This document shows, piece after piece, positions 1 to 5,924 of a stretch of DNA of 6,887 nt. The position numbers and the translations under genes are program-made. Where the stretch lies: contig JBBDNV010000043.1 in assembly GCA_040877415.1 (NCBI GenBank), positions 1 to 6,887 on the forward strand, given 5' to 3'. This DNA comes from JBBDNV01 sp040877415. Its GTDB lineage: Bacteria > Planctomycetota > Planctomycetia > Pirellulales > PALSA-1355. The notes beneath the pieces were generated by a model. It did not search any database, was not told where the DNA came from, and saw only the letters and a list, made by a program, of their open reading frames with translations. The first letter of the stretch is position 1; every line of letters begins with the position of its first letter.

Positions 1-79
1 GAGGGAGGGTAGTGTCGAGTTCCCGCAAACTCTACACCGTCGATGGAGCTCACAAATGGTTCCGTGAAACGTGTTCGGT

Positions 80-1483
80 TCATGCGGCGCAGCTCGGCTC
101 GCGGGCCAGAAGTGCTTCGACGAGTCGTTCCATGGCCAGGGCCCGCGAGCCCTTGACCAGCACGACGTCGCCGGGCGCAAGCGCGCTTTCAACGTGCGCG
201 AGCACTTCGTCCGGCCCGGCGACCGCGACGGCCCGCGACTGCGGCATACCAGCGTCCTGCGCGCCGGCCACGACTTCGCCGGCGTGCTGGCCGCAGGCGA
301 CCAACAAATCGGCGCCGCACAGCGAGACAACCTGGTCGCCCAGATGGCGGTGCAAATGGGCGGCGGCTTCACCGAGCTCGCGCATGTCGCCGCAAACGAC
401 GATCCGCCGCCCGGGGGCGTCGAAGTCGCGCAACAGTTCCAGCGCGGCGCGCATGGCCACCGGGCTGGCGTTGTAGGTGTCGTCGATGATGGTCGCGCCG
501 CCGACCCGGGTGATCTGGCAGCGCATCGGGGCGGGCTCAAACTCGGCCAGTCCCTGGCGGATTTCGGCGTCCGAGAGGCCGAAGATCCGGCCCACGGCGA
601 CCGCCGCCAGGGCGCTCGTGAGATGGTGGCGTCCCCAGACCGCCACCGACATCCGCGTGCCGTCGACGTCGAAACTCAATTGGCCCTGGCGGCTCTCGAC
701 GTTGGTGGCCACCAGGTCGTTGTCGAGCGCGCGGCCGAACCACACGACGCTGGCCGCAAAGCGCGCGGCGAGTTTTCGCAAGTGCGAGTCGTCGCCGGCC
801 AGCACGGCCCAGCCGCTTGCGGGCAGCGCGTCGATCAATTCGGCCTTGGCCTGCGCCACTCCGTCGGTCGAGCCGAACCCGCCCAGATGCGCGTCGCCAA
901 CGCGCGTGATGACGCCGACGTGCGGCTGGCACAAGCCGGCCAGCCGGGAAATCTCGCCCGGGGCGCTGGCGGCCACTTCCAGCACGACAAAATCGTGATG
1001 GGGAGCCATGGCCAGCATCGACAGCGGCAGGCCGACGTGGTTGTTGTAGTTTTTCGGGCTGGCCGTGCCGCAGAATTTGCGCTCGAGCACCGCGCGGATC
1101 ATTTGCCGCGTCGTGGTCTTGCCGACGCTGCCGGTGACGGCCACGACGCGCCCGCGGAAACGATCGCGGTTCCAGCGTGCCAGCCCTGCGAGGGCCTGCT
1201 GCGCCTCGGCCACTTCGAGGCTCCAGCAACCGGGCCAGGGCTGCACGTATTTTTGGCCCACCACGGCGCCCTCGGCTCCGCGGGCATAGGCTTCGCCGGC
1301 GAAGTGCGATCCGTCGAAACGCGTGCCCGGCAGACCCCAAAAGACGTCGCCCTTGCGCACCTGCCGGCTGTCGGTCACCACGCTTCGCACGCGGGCCAAT
1401 TCTCCGTGGCGCGGCGGCAGCGTTGCCAGCCGCAGCCGGCCGCCGACGATTTCGTGCAACTGTTTGACCGTCAAGTCGTGCAT
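80..1483 (-). CDS. murF: MurF, UDP-N-acetylmuramoyl-tripeptide--D-alanyl-D-alanine ligase
   Basis: Cytoplasmic ATP-dependent ligase that adds D-Ala-D-Ala to UDP-MurNAc-tripeptide, the last soluble step of peptidoglycan precursor synthesis. The 467-residue product has the three-domain Mur ligase plan: an N-terminal UDP-substrate domain with TDSR (37-40) and a KGDVF segment (44-48); a central ATPase domain with P-loop GSVGKTTT (118-125), NYNNHVGLP (145-153) and an AHLGGFGS segment (198-205); and a C-terminal domain with DDTYNASP (334-341), CGDMRELGE (364-372) and KGSR (444-447). Length is close to the family's usual ~450. The ATG at 1483 was chosen because homology begins there (MHDLTVKQL). The open frame runs 41 codons further upstream, but that stretch lies inside murE. 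Only a weak GAG precedes the start, so translational coupling to murE, 16 bases upstream, is likely. By my recollection of E. coli MurF, the residue after AHL is usually Glu; here it is Gly201. Confidence 0.96.
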   Translation of the reverse strand: MHDLTVKQLHEIVGGRLRLATLPPRHGELARVRSVVTDSRQVRKGDVFWGLPGTRFDGSHFAGEAYARGAEGAVVGQKYVQPWPGCWSLEVAEAQQALAGLARWNRDRFRGRVVAVTGSVGKTTTRQMIRAVLERKFCGTASPKNYNNHVGLPLSMLAMAPHHDFVVLEVAASAPGEISRLAGLCQPHVGVITRVGDAHLGGFGSTDGVAQAKAELIDALPASGWAVLAGDDSHLRKLAARFAASVVWFGRALDNDLVATNVESRQGQLSFDVDGTRMSVAVWGRHHLTSALAAVAVGRIFGLSDAEIRQGLAEFEPAPMRCQITRVGGATIIDDTYNASPVAMRAALELLRDFDAPGRRIVVCGDMRELGEAAAHLHRHLGDQVVSLCGADLLVACGQHAGEVVAGAQDAGMPQSRAVAVAGPDEVLAHVESALAPGDVVLVKGSRALAMERLVEALLAREPSCAA

Positions 1484-1499
1484 GTGCAATCGGGAAACT

Positions 1500-3011
1500 C
1501 TACGAATTGGCCACGCCCGCCAGCGCGCCGTAGCGCGACGCGGGTTCCAGGTTGTACAGATAGCGCCGCGCCACTTCGCGATCGTCGAGCGGGCGGCGCT
1601 CGCCACCGGCGATCTGATACGCTTCGTGACCGCGTCCGGCCACCAGCACCGAGTCGTCGGCCGTGGCCAGCGACAGCGCGTAATGAATCGCCTGCGCGCG
1701 GTCCGGCACGTAGCGGGCCTCGCCGGGGCGCTCGAAGCCGGCGATCACCTCGGCGGCGATCGCCCGGGGATCCTCGTAACGCGGATTGTCGGTCGTGACG
1801 ATCGCCACGTCGGCGCGCCGTTCGACGGCGCTGGCCATCAGCGGGCGCTTGCTGGAGTCGCGATTTCCCCCGGCGCCGAAGACGCAAATCAGCCGCCCGG
1901 CGGTCACTTCGCGCACCGTGGCAAGCGCGACGGCCAAAGCGTCGCTCGTATGGGCATAGTCGACGTAAACGCCGAACGGTTGACCGCATTCGATGCGTTC
2001 CAGTCGTCCGGCGACGCGGGTGACGTTTTCCAGTCCGCGCGCGATAGAGGGCAGGTCGATTCCCTCGGCCAGCCCGACGGCCGCGGCCACGAGGCAGTTG
2101 GAAACGTGGTGATCGCCGATCATGGCGGTGCGCACCGCGGCGGTCGCTTCGCCGGCGGTGACGAGAAACGTTTGTTCGCTCTTGCAACGCTCGACCAGCG
2201 CGGCCGTCACGTTGGCTGGCCGGCGCATGCCGACCGAAAGCACGCCGCCGGGAATCAACGGCGCGTACTCGAGGCTGGCCGGGTCGTCGGCGTTGATCAC
2301 GGCCACGCCCGCGGGGCCGAGGCGTTCGAAAATCCGGCTCTTGATGCCGTGGTAGTTGAGCAGCGTTTCGTGATAGTCGAGATGGTCGCGCGCCAGGTTG
2401 GTGAGACATGCCGCGGCCAGCTCCAGGCCGGCGATGCGGCGCTGGGCGATGGCGTGGCTCGAGATTTCCACGACCGCGTGCGAGCATCCGGCCGAGACCA
2501 TGCGTGCCAGCCAATGCGCCAAAACGGGTGCCGCGGGAGTCGTCAAGTCGGCCGGCGCCGCTTCGATTCCGTCCGAGTACCCGAGCGTGCCCAGCACGCC
2601 GGCGCGATAGCCCCCGGCCGCCAGCACGCTGGCGATCAACTGCGAGGTCGTCGTCTTGCCGTTGGTGCCGGTGACGCCGATCACGCGCAGCCGGCGGCTC
2701 GGCCGTCCGGCCAATGCCTGACAGATTTGCCCCAAGGCCTCGCGCGAATCGGGAACCACGCACACCGGGACGCCGGCGGCCAGGGGACGCTCGGCAACGA
2801 TGGCCGCCGCGCCCCGGGCCACGGCCTCGAGGGCGTAGTCGTGCCCATCGACGCGCGTGCCCGAGATGGCCACGAAAAGATCGCCCGGCCGGCAGGCGCG
2901 CGAGTCGCACGAGCAGCTTGCCACGCGAACGTCGGCGTTGCCGGCAAACGGGGCGCCGTCGACGAGCTCGCGCAATAGGTGCGGCCGAGTGGTTGAGAAC
3001 GGTTGCGACAT
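1500..3011 (-). CDS. murE: MurE, UDP-N-acetylmuramoyl-L-alanyl-D-glutamate--2,6-diaminopimelate ligase
   Basis: Cytoplasmic ATP-dependent ligase that adds the third stem-peptide residue to UDP-MurNAc-L-Ala-D-Glu. The 503-residue product shows DSR (36-38) in the UDP-binding domain, P-loop GTNGKTTT (115-122), LTTP (156-159), EISSHA (182-187), a DHLDYH segment (209-214) and a Lys in YHGIKSRIF (K224) at the position of the carbamylated catalytic lysine. The C-terminal domain has GRLERI (335-340), DYAHTSDAL (351-359), DNPR (408-411) and GRGHE (459-463). DNPR is the known signature of enzymes that use meso-diaminopimelate rather than L-lysine; GRGHE replaces the commoner GKGHE. The ATG at 3011 is preceded by GGAGG (3022-3026) with 10 bases of spacing. 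A longer frame starting with TTG at 3140 is less likely because that TTG is the start of a -35-like TTGACA. It is the promoter-proximal gene of the murE-murF pair. Confidence 0.97.
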   Translation of the reverse strand: MSQPFSTTRPHLLRELVDGAPFAGNADVRVASCSCDSRACRPGDLFVAISGTRVDGHDYALEAVARGAAAIVAERPLAAGVPVCVVPDSREALGQICQALAGRPSRRLRVIGVTGTNGKTTTSQLIASVLAAGGYRAGVLGTLGYSDGIEAAPADLTTPAAPVLAHWLARMVSAGCSHAVVEISSHAIAQRRIAGLELAAACLTNLARDHLDYHETLLNYHGIKSRIFERLGPAGVAVINADDPASLEYAPLIPGGVLSVGMRRPANVTAALVERCKSEQTFLVTAGEATAAVRTAMIGDHHVSNCLVAAAVGLAEGIDLPSIARGLENVTRVAGRLERIECGQPFGVYVDYAHTSDALAVALATVREVTAGRLICVFGAGGNRDSSKRPLMASAVERRADVAIVTTDNPRYEDPRAIAAEVIAGFERPGEARYVPDRAQAIHYALSLATADDSVLVAGRGHEAYQIAGGERRPLDDREVARRYLYNLEPASRYGALAGVANS

Positions 3012-3021
3012 GAGCGCTTGG

Positions 3022-3026
3022 CCTCC
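3022..3026 (-). promoter_or_regulatory. Shine-Dalgarno sequence of murE
   Basis: On the minus strand this reads GGAGG, a full match to the anti-Shine-Dalgarno core, with 10 bases before the ATG at 3011. It decides the start of murE in favour of the 503-residue form over the 546-residue open frame. Confidence 0.75.
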
Positions 3027-3094
3027 GTGCCTTACGCACCGGCGTTGGGGTGTTGGGTCACGCGGAGCTTGTTGGGAAGTGCCGACCGGCTGCC

Positions 3095-3121
3095 CGCCAA
3101 AATCGTGGCGGGATTTTGGCG
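3095..3121. promoter_or_regulatory. Perfect 10-bp inverted repeat, operator-like, at the murE promoter
   Basis: CGCCAAAATC (3095-3104) and GATTTTGGCG (3112-3121) are exact reverse complements separated by 7 bases. The element spans the presumed -10 box and transcription start of murE, a classic position for a repressor operator. It would also form a hairpin at the very 5' end of the transcript. No T-run follows on either strand, which argues against an intrinsic terminator. An overlapping alternative pairing (CCCGCC at 3093-3098 with GGCGGG at 3107-3112) is also possible. The binding partner is unknown. Confidence 0.5.
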
Positions 3122-3140
3122 ATTCTCGGACCCCTGTCAA
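3113..3140 (-). promoter_or_regulatory. Candidate sigma70-type promoter of murE-murF
   Basis: On the minus strand a perfect -35 box TTGACA (3140 to 3135) is followed after 16 bases by CAAAAT (3118 to 3113), a four-of-six match to TATAAT. Transcription would start near 3105-3107, leaving a leader of roughly 95 bases before the murE ATG. The -10 box lies inside the right arm of the inverted repeat at 3095-3121. The boxes are seen directly; promoter activity is inferred. Confidence 0.5.
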
Positions 3141-3267
3141 GACCAGCCGAAGCGCAAGCGACGGAATTGCTATCGCTCTGGTATGTGCTTCGCTAGTATG
3201 TACGCTAAGGGAGCCCCACGGTGCTTACCTGGGTCGCTCCTCTTTGGCTGCCGACGGGAACGCTATC

Positions 3268-3987
3268 ATGGTCGAAGACGATTTTGGGATCGAAAGCCTG
3301 GCGGCCTATCTGCACTTGGATCCGGCCCAGGTGCTAAAGCTGGCGGAGCGAGAAAAACTGCCCGGGCGCAAAGTCGCCGGCGGGTGGCGTTTTTCTCGGG
3401 CCGAGGTGCATCACTGGCTGGAGGAGCGGATCGGACTGTCGAGCGACGAAGAGCTGGCCCAGATGGAAGGCGTGCTGCGCCGCGCCGCGGCCGAGCCCGA
3501 CGAGGCCGAGATTTCGCTGGTCGAAATGCTCCCGCTCGAGGCCATCGCCGTTCCCCTGCCCGCCCGCACGCGCGCGAGCGTGATCACCTCGATGGTCGAA
3601 GTGGCCGCCCGAACCGGCTGGCTATGGGACACGGCCAAGATGGCCGAAGCCGTGCGGGCCCGCGAAGACATGCTGCCCACGGCCTTGGAAAACGGCCTGG
3701 CGCTGTTGCATCCCCGACGCCCGATGGCCAGCATCCTGGGGCAGGCGTTTGTGGCCTTCGGCCGCACCGAGGGCGGGATTCCGTTTGGGGCGGCGCACGG
3801 CGTGCTGACCGACCTGTTCTTCCTGATTCTGTCGGTCAACGATCGAGGCCACTTGCGCGTTTTGGCCCGGCTGAGCCGGCTGGTGAGCGACCCGGCGCTG
3901 GTCGAGGCGCTGCGCGCGGCGCCGGACGCGAGGGCCGCCCAGCGAGTCCTCGTCGATCGCGACCGGGCGCTTTTGGCGGAAGGATGA
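3268..3987 (+). CDS. Excisionase-type HTH domain fused to a PTS EIIA (fructose/PtsN-like) domain
   Basis: The 239-residue product has two parts. Residues ~6-54 form an excisionase/MerR-like helix-turn-helix (ESLAAYLHLDP, then KLAEREKLPGRKVAGGWRFSRAEVHHWL), the HTH_17 pattern with a GGWRF wing followed by a helix. Residues ~83-236 resemble phosphotransferase EIIA domains of the fructose/nitrogen class: RED (132-134), then NGLALLH (142-148), where H148 aligns with the phosphorylated His of the family's GNGxAIPH motif; FGRTEGGIPF (164-173); DLFFLILSV (182-190); and HLRVLARLSRLV (195-206). It probably acts in the cytoplasm as a regulator whose DNA binding or partner binding responds to phosphorylation; that is inference. 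No EIIB or EIIC gene is adjacent. The ATG at 3268 gives a clean start to the HTH, with only a weak GGGAA upstream. It is divergent from murE, and no convincing promoter of its own was seen. PtsN alone is the nearest alternative description, but it would not explain the HTH. Confidence 0.88.
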   Translation: MVEDDFGIESLAAYLHLDPAQVLKLAEREKLPGRKVAGGWRFSRAEVHHWLEERIGLSSDEELAQMEGVLRRAAAEPDEAEISLVEMLPLEAIAVPLPARTRASVITSMVEVAARTGWLWDTAKMAEAVRAREDMLPTALENGLALLHPRRPMASILGQAFVAFGRTEGGIPFGAAHGVLTDLFFLILSVNDRGHLRVLARLSRLVSDPALVEALRAAPDARAAQRVLVDRDRALLAEG

Positions 3988-4070
3988 GCGCGGAAGGCGG
4001 CACGATTTGGAGTGGGACGAACGGTACGTTTGGGATTGAGGATTTTGGAGCGGAGGCAGAGGATACTGTC

Positions 4071-4083
4071 GCCCCGTTGGGGC
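4071..4083. repeat. Short palindrome GCCCC-GTT-GGGGC, outlying copy
   Basis: A 5-bp stem with a GTT loop, identical over 13 bases to 4159-4171 in the neighbouring cluster. The recurrence of the same loop suggests the two copies belong to one dispersed repeat family rather than arising by chance in GC-rich DNA. Confidence 0.7.
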
Positions 4084-4126
4084 TTACCTGAATCCGATTT
4101 CGGTGGTAAACGACCCGTCCAGCGCC

Positions 4127-4218
4127 CCAGGGGCTTGCGCCCCTGGCTATTGACGAGTGCCCCGTTGGGGCAGCCGCGAAGCGGCGACAAGTAAATAGCC
4201 AGGGGCGCAAGCCCCTGG
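4127..4218. repeat. Nested palindromic repeat cluster (REP/BIME-like)
   Basis: The arms 4127-4151 and 4194-4218 are exact 25-base reverse complements separated by 42 bases. Each arm is itself a hairpin: CCAGGGGC-TTGC-GCCCCTGG on the left (4127-4146) and CCAGGGGC-GCAA-GCCCCTGG on the right (4199-4218), each followed or preceded by the CTATT/AATAG flank. The spacer holds two more hairpins, TGCCCC-GTT-GGGGCA (4158-4172) and GCCGC-GAA-GCGGC (4173-4185). The layout resembles bacterial interspersed mosaic elements; membership of a genome-wide family is inferred. It has no coding capacity and no transposase beside it. Confidence 0.85.
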
Positions 4219-4286
4219 AATTCTGGTTAGGCGCCGTCCCACCCAAGCCCGGACGGGGCGGCAGGATTGTTGTGCCGGGGCGAATT

Positions 4287-4328
4287 GTAGCCGGCCTCAG
4301 TGAGGCCGGGGTCAGTGACCCCGGCTAC
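4287..4328. repeat. Twin-hairpin repeat bounded by GTAG...CTAC
   Basis: Two 8-bp hairpins with identical AGT loops lie side by side: CCGGCCTC-AGT-GAGGCCGG (4291-4309) and CCGGGGTC-AGT-GACCCCGG (4306-4324). They share the central CCGG, so only one can be fully paired at a time. The whole is bounded by GTAGCCGG (4287-4294) and its reverse complement CCGGCTAC (4321-4328), which could also close a cruciform. A degenerate second copy is at 6764-6836. Confidence 0.85.
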
Positions 4329-4374
4329 AGGGGACGGACCCCGGCTACAGGGGACGGACCCTGGCTACAGGGGA
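4319..4374 (+). repeat. 20-bp tandem repeat, about 2.8 copies
   Basis: The unit CCCCGGCTACAGGGGACGGA occurs exactly at 4319-4338 and 4339-4358, then as a 16-base partial copy with one change (CCCTGG for CCCCGG) at 4359-4374. It grows out of the right end of the twin-hairpin element, so slippage or misaligned recombination at that end is a likely origin. Confidence 0.85.
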
Positions 4375-4380
4375 ATTCCT

Positions 4381-4409
4381 TTGACAACTGGGGTTGAAAT
4401 GTAGATACT
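4381..4409 (+). promoter_or_regulatory. Candidate sigma70-type promoter of the DUF1559 gene
   Basis: A perfect -35 box TTGACA (4381-4386) is followed after exactly 17 bases by GATACT (4404-4409), which matches TATAAT at four of six positions. Transcription would begin near 4416, giving a leader of about 230 bases before the ATG at 4645. The boxes are seen; activity is inferred. It lies directly after the tandem repeat, outside any coding region. Confidence 0.6.
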
Positions 4410-4493
4410 AAGTGACGCGCGGAAGCGGCTATTGCAGCGCGACGCAAAATGTGCTGGGTGCATTCGTTGCTTGTCAAGTGAGTGTCCAGGCAG

Positions 4494-4516
4494 CACGGGT
4501 GGACAAGCCACCCGTG
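4494..4516. repeat. Palindrome CACGGGTGG / CCACCCGTG in the DUF1559 leader
   Basis: A perfect 9-bp stem (4494-4502 with 4508-4516) encloses a 5-base loop ACAAG. It sits about 80 bases into the predicted leader transcript. I recall very similar hairpins as common dispersed repeats in Pirellulales genomes, so a repeat insertion is as likely as a specific control element. No T-run follows. Confidence 0.65.
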
Positions 4517-4632
4517 GCACCCTTCAGAGTATTGACGCTGCACGAGTGCCCGCGGCAGTTTTATCGTGCCATCATTTCCCAGCCGGCCACGAGGTGTGGG
4601 TCGACTCAGTCGAGGACCATCTAAATCAAAGC

Positions 4633-4640
4633 GGAGGGGG
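4633..4640 (+). promoter_or_regulatory. Strong Shine-Dalgarno of the DUF1559 gene
   Basis: GGAGGGGG ends 4 bases before the ATG; its GGAGG core ends 7 bases before it, the best ribosome-binding site in the window. It fixes the start at 4645, exactly where the prepilin-type N-terminus begins, and rules out the open frame running upstream to 4432. Confidence 0.85.
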
Positions 4641-4644
4641 CGTT

Positions 4645-5805
4645 ATGATTCGCAAACGACGTGGCTTTACGCTGGTCGAATTGTTGGTGGTGATCGCCAT
4701 TATTGGGGTGCTCGTGGCCCTGCTACTCCCGGCGATTCAGGCCGCGCGCGAGGCGGCCCGCCGCGCCAATTGCGTGAGCAACCTGAAGCAGTTCGGCGTG
4801 GCCATGCAGACCTACCACGATACGCACAAGACGTTTCCGCCCGGCGGTTGCATGCCTCCCCCTGAGTCGGGCGATGGCTGCATTAGCGACAACCACCTGT
4901 TCTCCAGCTTCCACGGCATGCTGTTGCCGTACTTCGAGGAAGAGGGGCTGAAGAGCTTGTACGACCCCAAGCAAGACTGGCAGCATCAGTGGGGCGGCAG
5001 CACCAACCCGCAATTTGCCATCGTCCCGGCGACCGTCATCCCGGTCTTTGCGTGCCCCTCGAACAACGGCGAAAACCCCTACGAGGACAAGATTCTCAAC
5101 GAAATCTTCCTGATTGGCGTGACGGGAAGTTACAAGGTGGGCCAATTGTACGGCACCACGAACTATGGTATTTGCAAAGGCGCAACCGATACCTGGTGCA
5201 ACCACCCCGAGAAGGTCGATAAGGCCGAGCGCGGGTTGTTCGACGTTAACTGGGCTGTGCCGATTCGCAAGATTACCGATGGCACCTCCAGCACCATCGC
5301 CATGGGTGAGATTGCTTATGGGCCTTCGTGGCCGCTTTGCTCCATGAATGACGGCCAGGACAATGTCAATCGATACAAGGCGCGGGCCTACGATTTCAAG
5401 GGTCGATTTTACACCGGCTGGACGCCATGGATCTGCGGCCAGGTGACTTTTTACGAGGTTGCCACGATCGCCAAGTTGTTCGAATCGAACATGTACTTTT
5501 GCACGCTGGAGCCGATCAACAAGAATCCCATCGCGGAAACGCAAATGCATTCCGCGGAGTGCGGGCTCTGCACTCGAAGCATGAATCTTGCCGTGGGACA
5601 CAAAAACTACAGGTTGAACTGGCCGAAGAACTACAACCCGAGTAAACACATGACCGGCAACGTCCGCAGCGATCATCCGGGCGGGGCCAACTTCATGTTC
5701 TGCGACGGATCGGTGCACTTTTTGAGCGAAGACATCAACCTGTTGACGTATCAATGGATGTCGACAATGGCCGGCGAGGAAGTCGTCGAGGTGCCTCAAG
5801 ACTAG
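4645..5805 (+). CDS. DUF1559 domain protein with prepilin-type N-terminal cleavage/methylation motif
   Basis: The 386-residue product belongs to the DUF1559 (SBP_bac_10) family, a planctomycete speciality of unknown function. It opens with RKRRGFTLVELLVV: a basic leader, a prepilin peptidase site between G7 and F8, and E12 at the conserved +5 position. The hydrophobic helix of about 20 residues ends near P29, followed by the typical IQAAREAARRANCVSNLKQ (31-49). It ends with the family tail HPGGANFMFCDGSVHFLSE (344-362). The mature protein should face the periplasm or outside, held by its N-terminal helix or assembled like a pseudopilin. It has twelve cysteines (for example C43, C137, C177, C185, C306, C309, C353), so disulfides are possible. 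Hand counts of two sample lines gave 52-53% GC, below the murE region. No pilus assembly genes are nearby. Confidence 0.95.
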   Translation: MIRKRRGFTLVELLVVIAIIGVLVALLLPAIQAAREAARRANCVSNLKQFGVAMQTYHDTHKTFPPGGCMPPPESGDGCISDNHLFSSFHGMLLPYFEEEGLKSLYDPKQDWQHQWGGSTNPQFAIVPATVIPVFACPSNNGENPYEDKILNEIFLIGVTGSYKVGQLYGTTNYGICKGATDTWCNHPEKVDKAERGLFDVNWAVPIRKITDGTSSTIAMGEIAYGPSWPLCSMNDGQDNVNRYKARAYDFKGRFYTGWTPWICGQVTFYEVATIAKLFESNMYFCTLEPINKNPIAETQMHSAECGLCTRSMNLAVGHKNYRLNWPKNYNPSKHMTGNVRSDHPGGANFMFCDGSVHFLSEDINLLTYQWMSTMAGEEVVEVPQD

Positions 5806-5864
5806 TGCACGAAATGCCTGCCCTGGCGGAGATTTGCTCTTCCATCCGGCAGCAGTTGAATCTT

Positions 5865-5902
5865 AAAGTGCCCTGTGCCCAGACGCGCAGGGCACTTTTT
5901 TT
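5865..5902 (+). terminator. Intrinsic (Rho-independent) terminator after the DUF1559 gene
   Basis: An 11-bp perfect stem, AAAGTGCCCTG (5865-5875) with CAGGGCACTTT (5888-5898), encloses a 12-base loop and runs into seven T's (5896-5902). The loop can pair inward by up to three more pairs. It lies 59 bases after the DUF1559 stop and 22 bases before the next start, so it should isolate the two genes. Confidence 0.93.
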
Positions 5903-5924
5903 GTCCGCGGTTTCCCGAGCAATC

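Larger units (their letters stand above)
3988..4644. other. Repeat-rich intergenic region of 657 bases
   Basis: No open frame here looks like a real protein; those that exist are low-complexity by-products of the palindromes. The stretch holds in order: a GCCCC-GTT-GGGGC hairpin and a nested palindrome cluster (4071-4218), a twin-hairpin element (4287-4328), a 20-bp tandem repeat (4319-4374), a promoter (4381-4409) and a leader with one more palindrome (4494-4516). Bases 3988-4070 follow the HTH-EIIA stop and show no clear terminator. Confidence 0.8.

Noticed and set aside
1..79. Start of a further mur or mra gene left of murF
   Set aside because: No start codon with a Shine-Dalgarno, and no recognisable peptide on the minus strand in this short stretch; any next gene lies outside the window.
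71..1798. Long plus-strand open frame opposite murF and part of murE
   Set aside because: Its translation is low-complexity (Ala, Arg, Gly, His-rich) without family motifs, and it lies antisense to two ligases with complete motif sets. High GC content produces such frames.
1323..2978. Long plus-strand open frame opposite murE
   Set aside because: An antisense shadow of murE with biased composition and no recognisable domain.
3012..3140. N-terminal extension of MurE starting at TTG 3140
   Set aside because: The extension has no Mur ligase similarity, its start codon is part of the TTGACA box, and a good GGAGG precedes the ATG at 3011.
3167..3199. TTGCTA...TAGTAT as a promoter for the HTH-EIIA gene
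   Set aside because: The spacer is 21 bases, too long for sigma70, and no other spacing gives a reasonable -10 box.
3003..4091. Plus-strand frame overlapping the HTH-EIIA gene
   Set aside because: Arg/Gly/Ala-rich translation in another frame of a gene with clear HTH and EIIA motifs.
4127..4218. Insertion sequence with 25-bp terminal inverted repeats
   Set aside because: Only 42 bases separate the arms, so there is no room for a transposase; a REP-like palindrome fits better.
4319..4374. Possible CRISPR array
   Set aside because: The 20-base units are directly abutting without unique spacers, and no cas gene is present.
4532..4564. Second promoter (TTGACG...TTTTAT) in the DUF1559 leader
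   Set aside because: The spacing is 21 bases and no acceptable -10 box occurs at 16-18 bases.
4432..4644. Upstream extension of the DUF1559 protein
   Set aside because: A cleavable prepilin leader must be short; the basic stretch and GFTLVE begin right after the ATG at 4645, which has the strong Shine-Dalgarno.
5834..5861. Promoter TTGCTC-N16-TTGAAT ahead of the receiver-like gene
   Set aside because: Both boxes are weak, and transcription would start just at the terminator stem.
5754..5924. Upstream extension of the receiver-like protein
   Set aside because: It would overlap the end of the DUF1559 gene and run through the intrinsic terminator at 5865-5902; the extension has no domain similarity.
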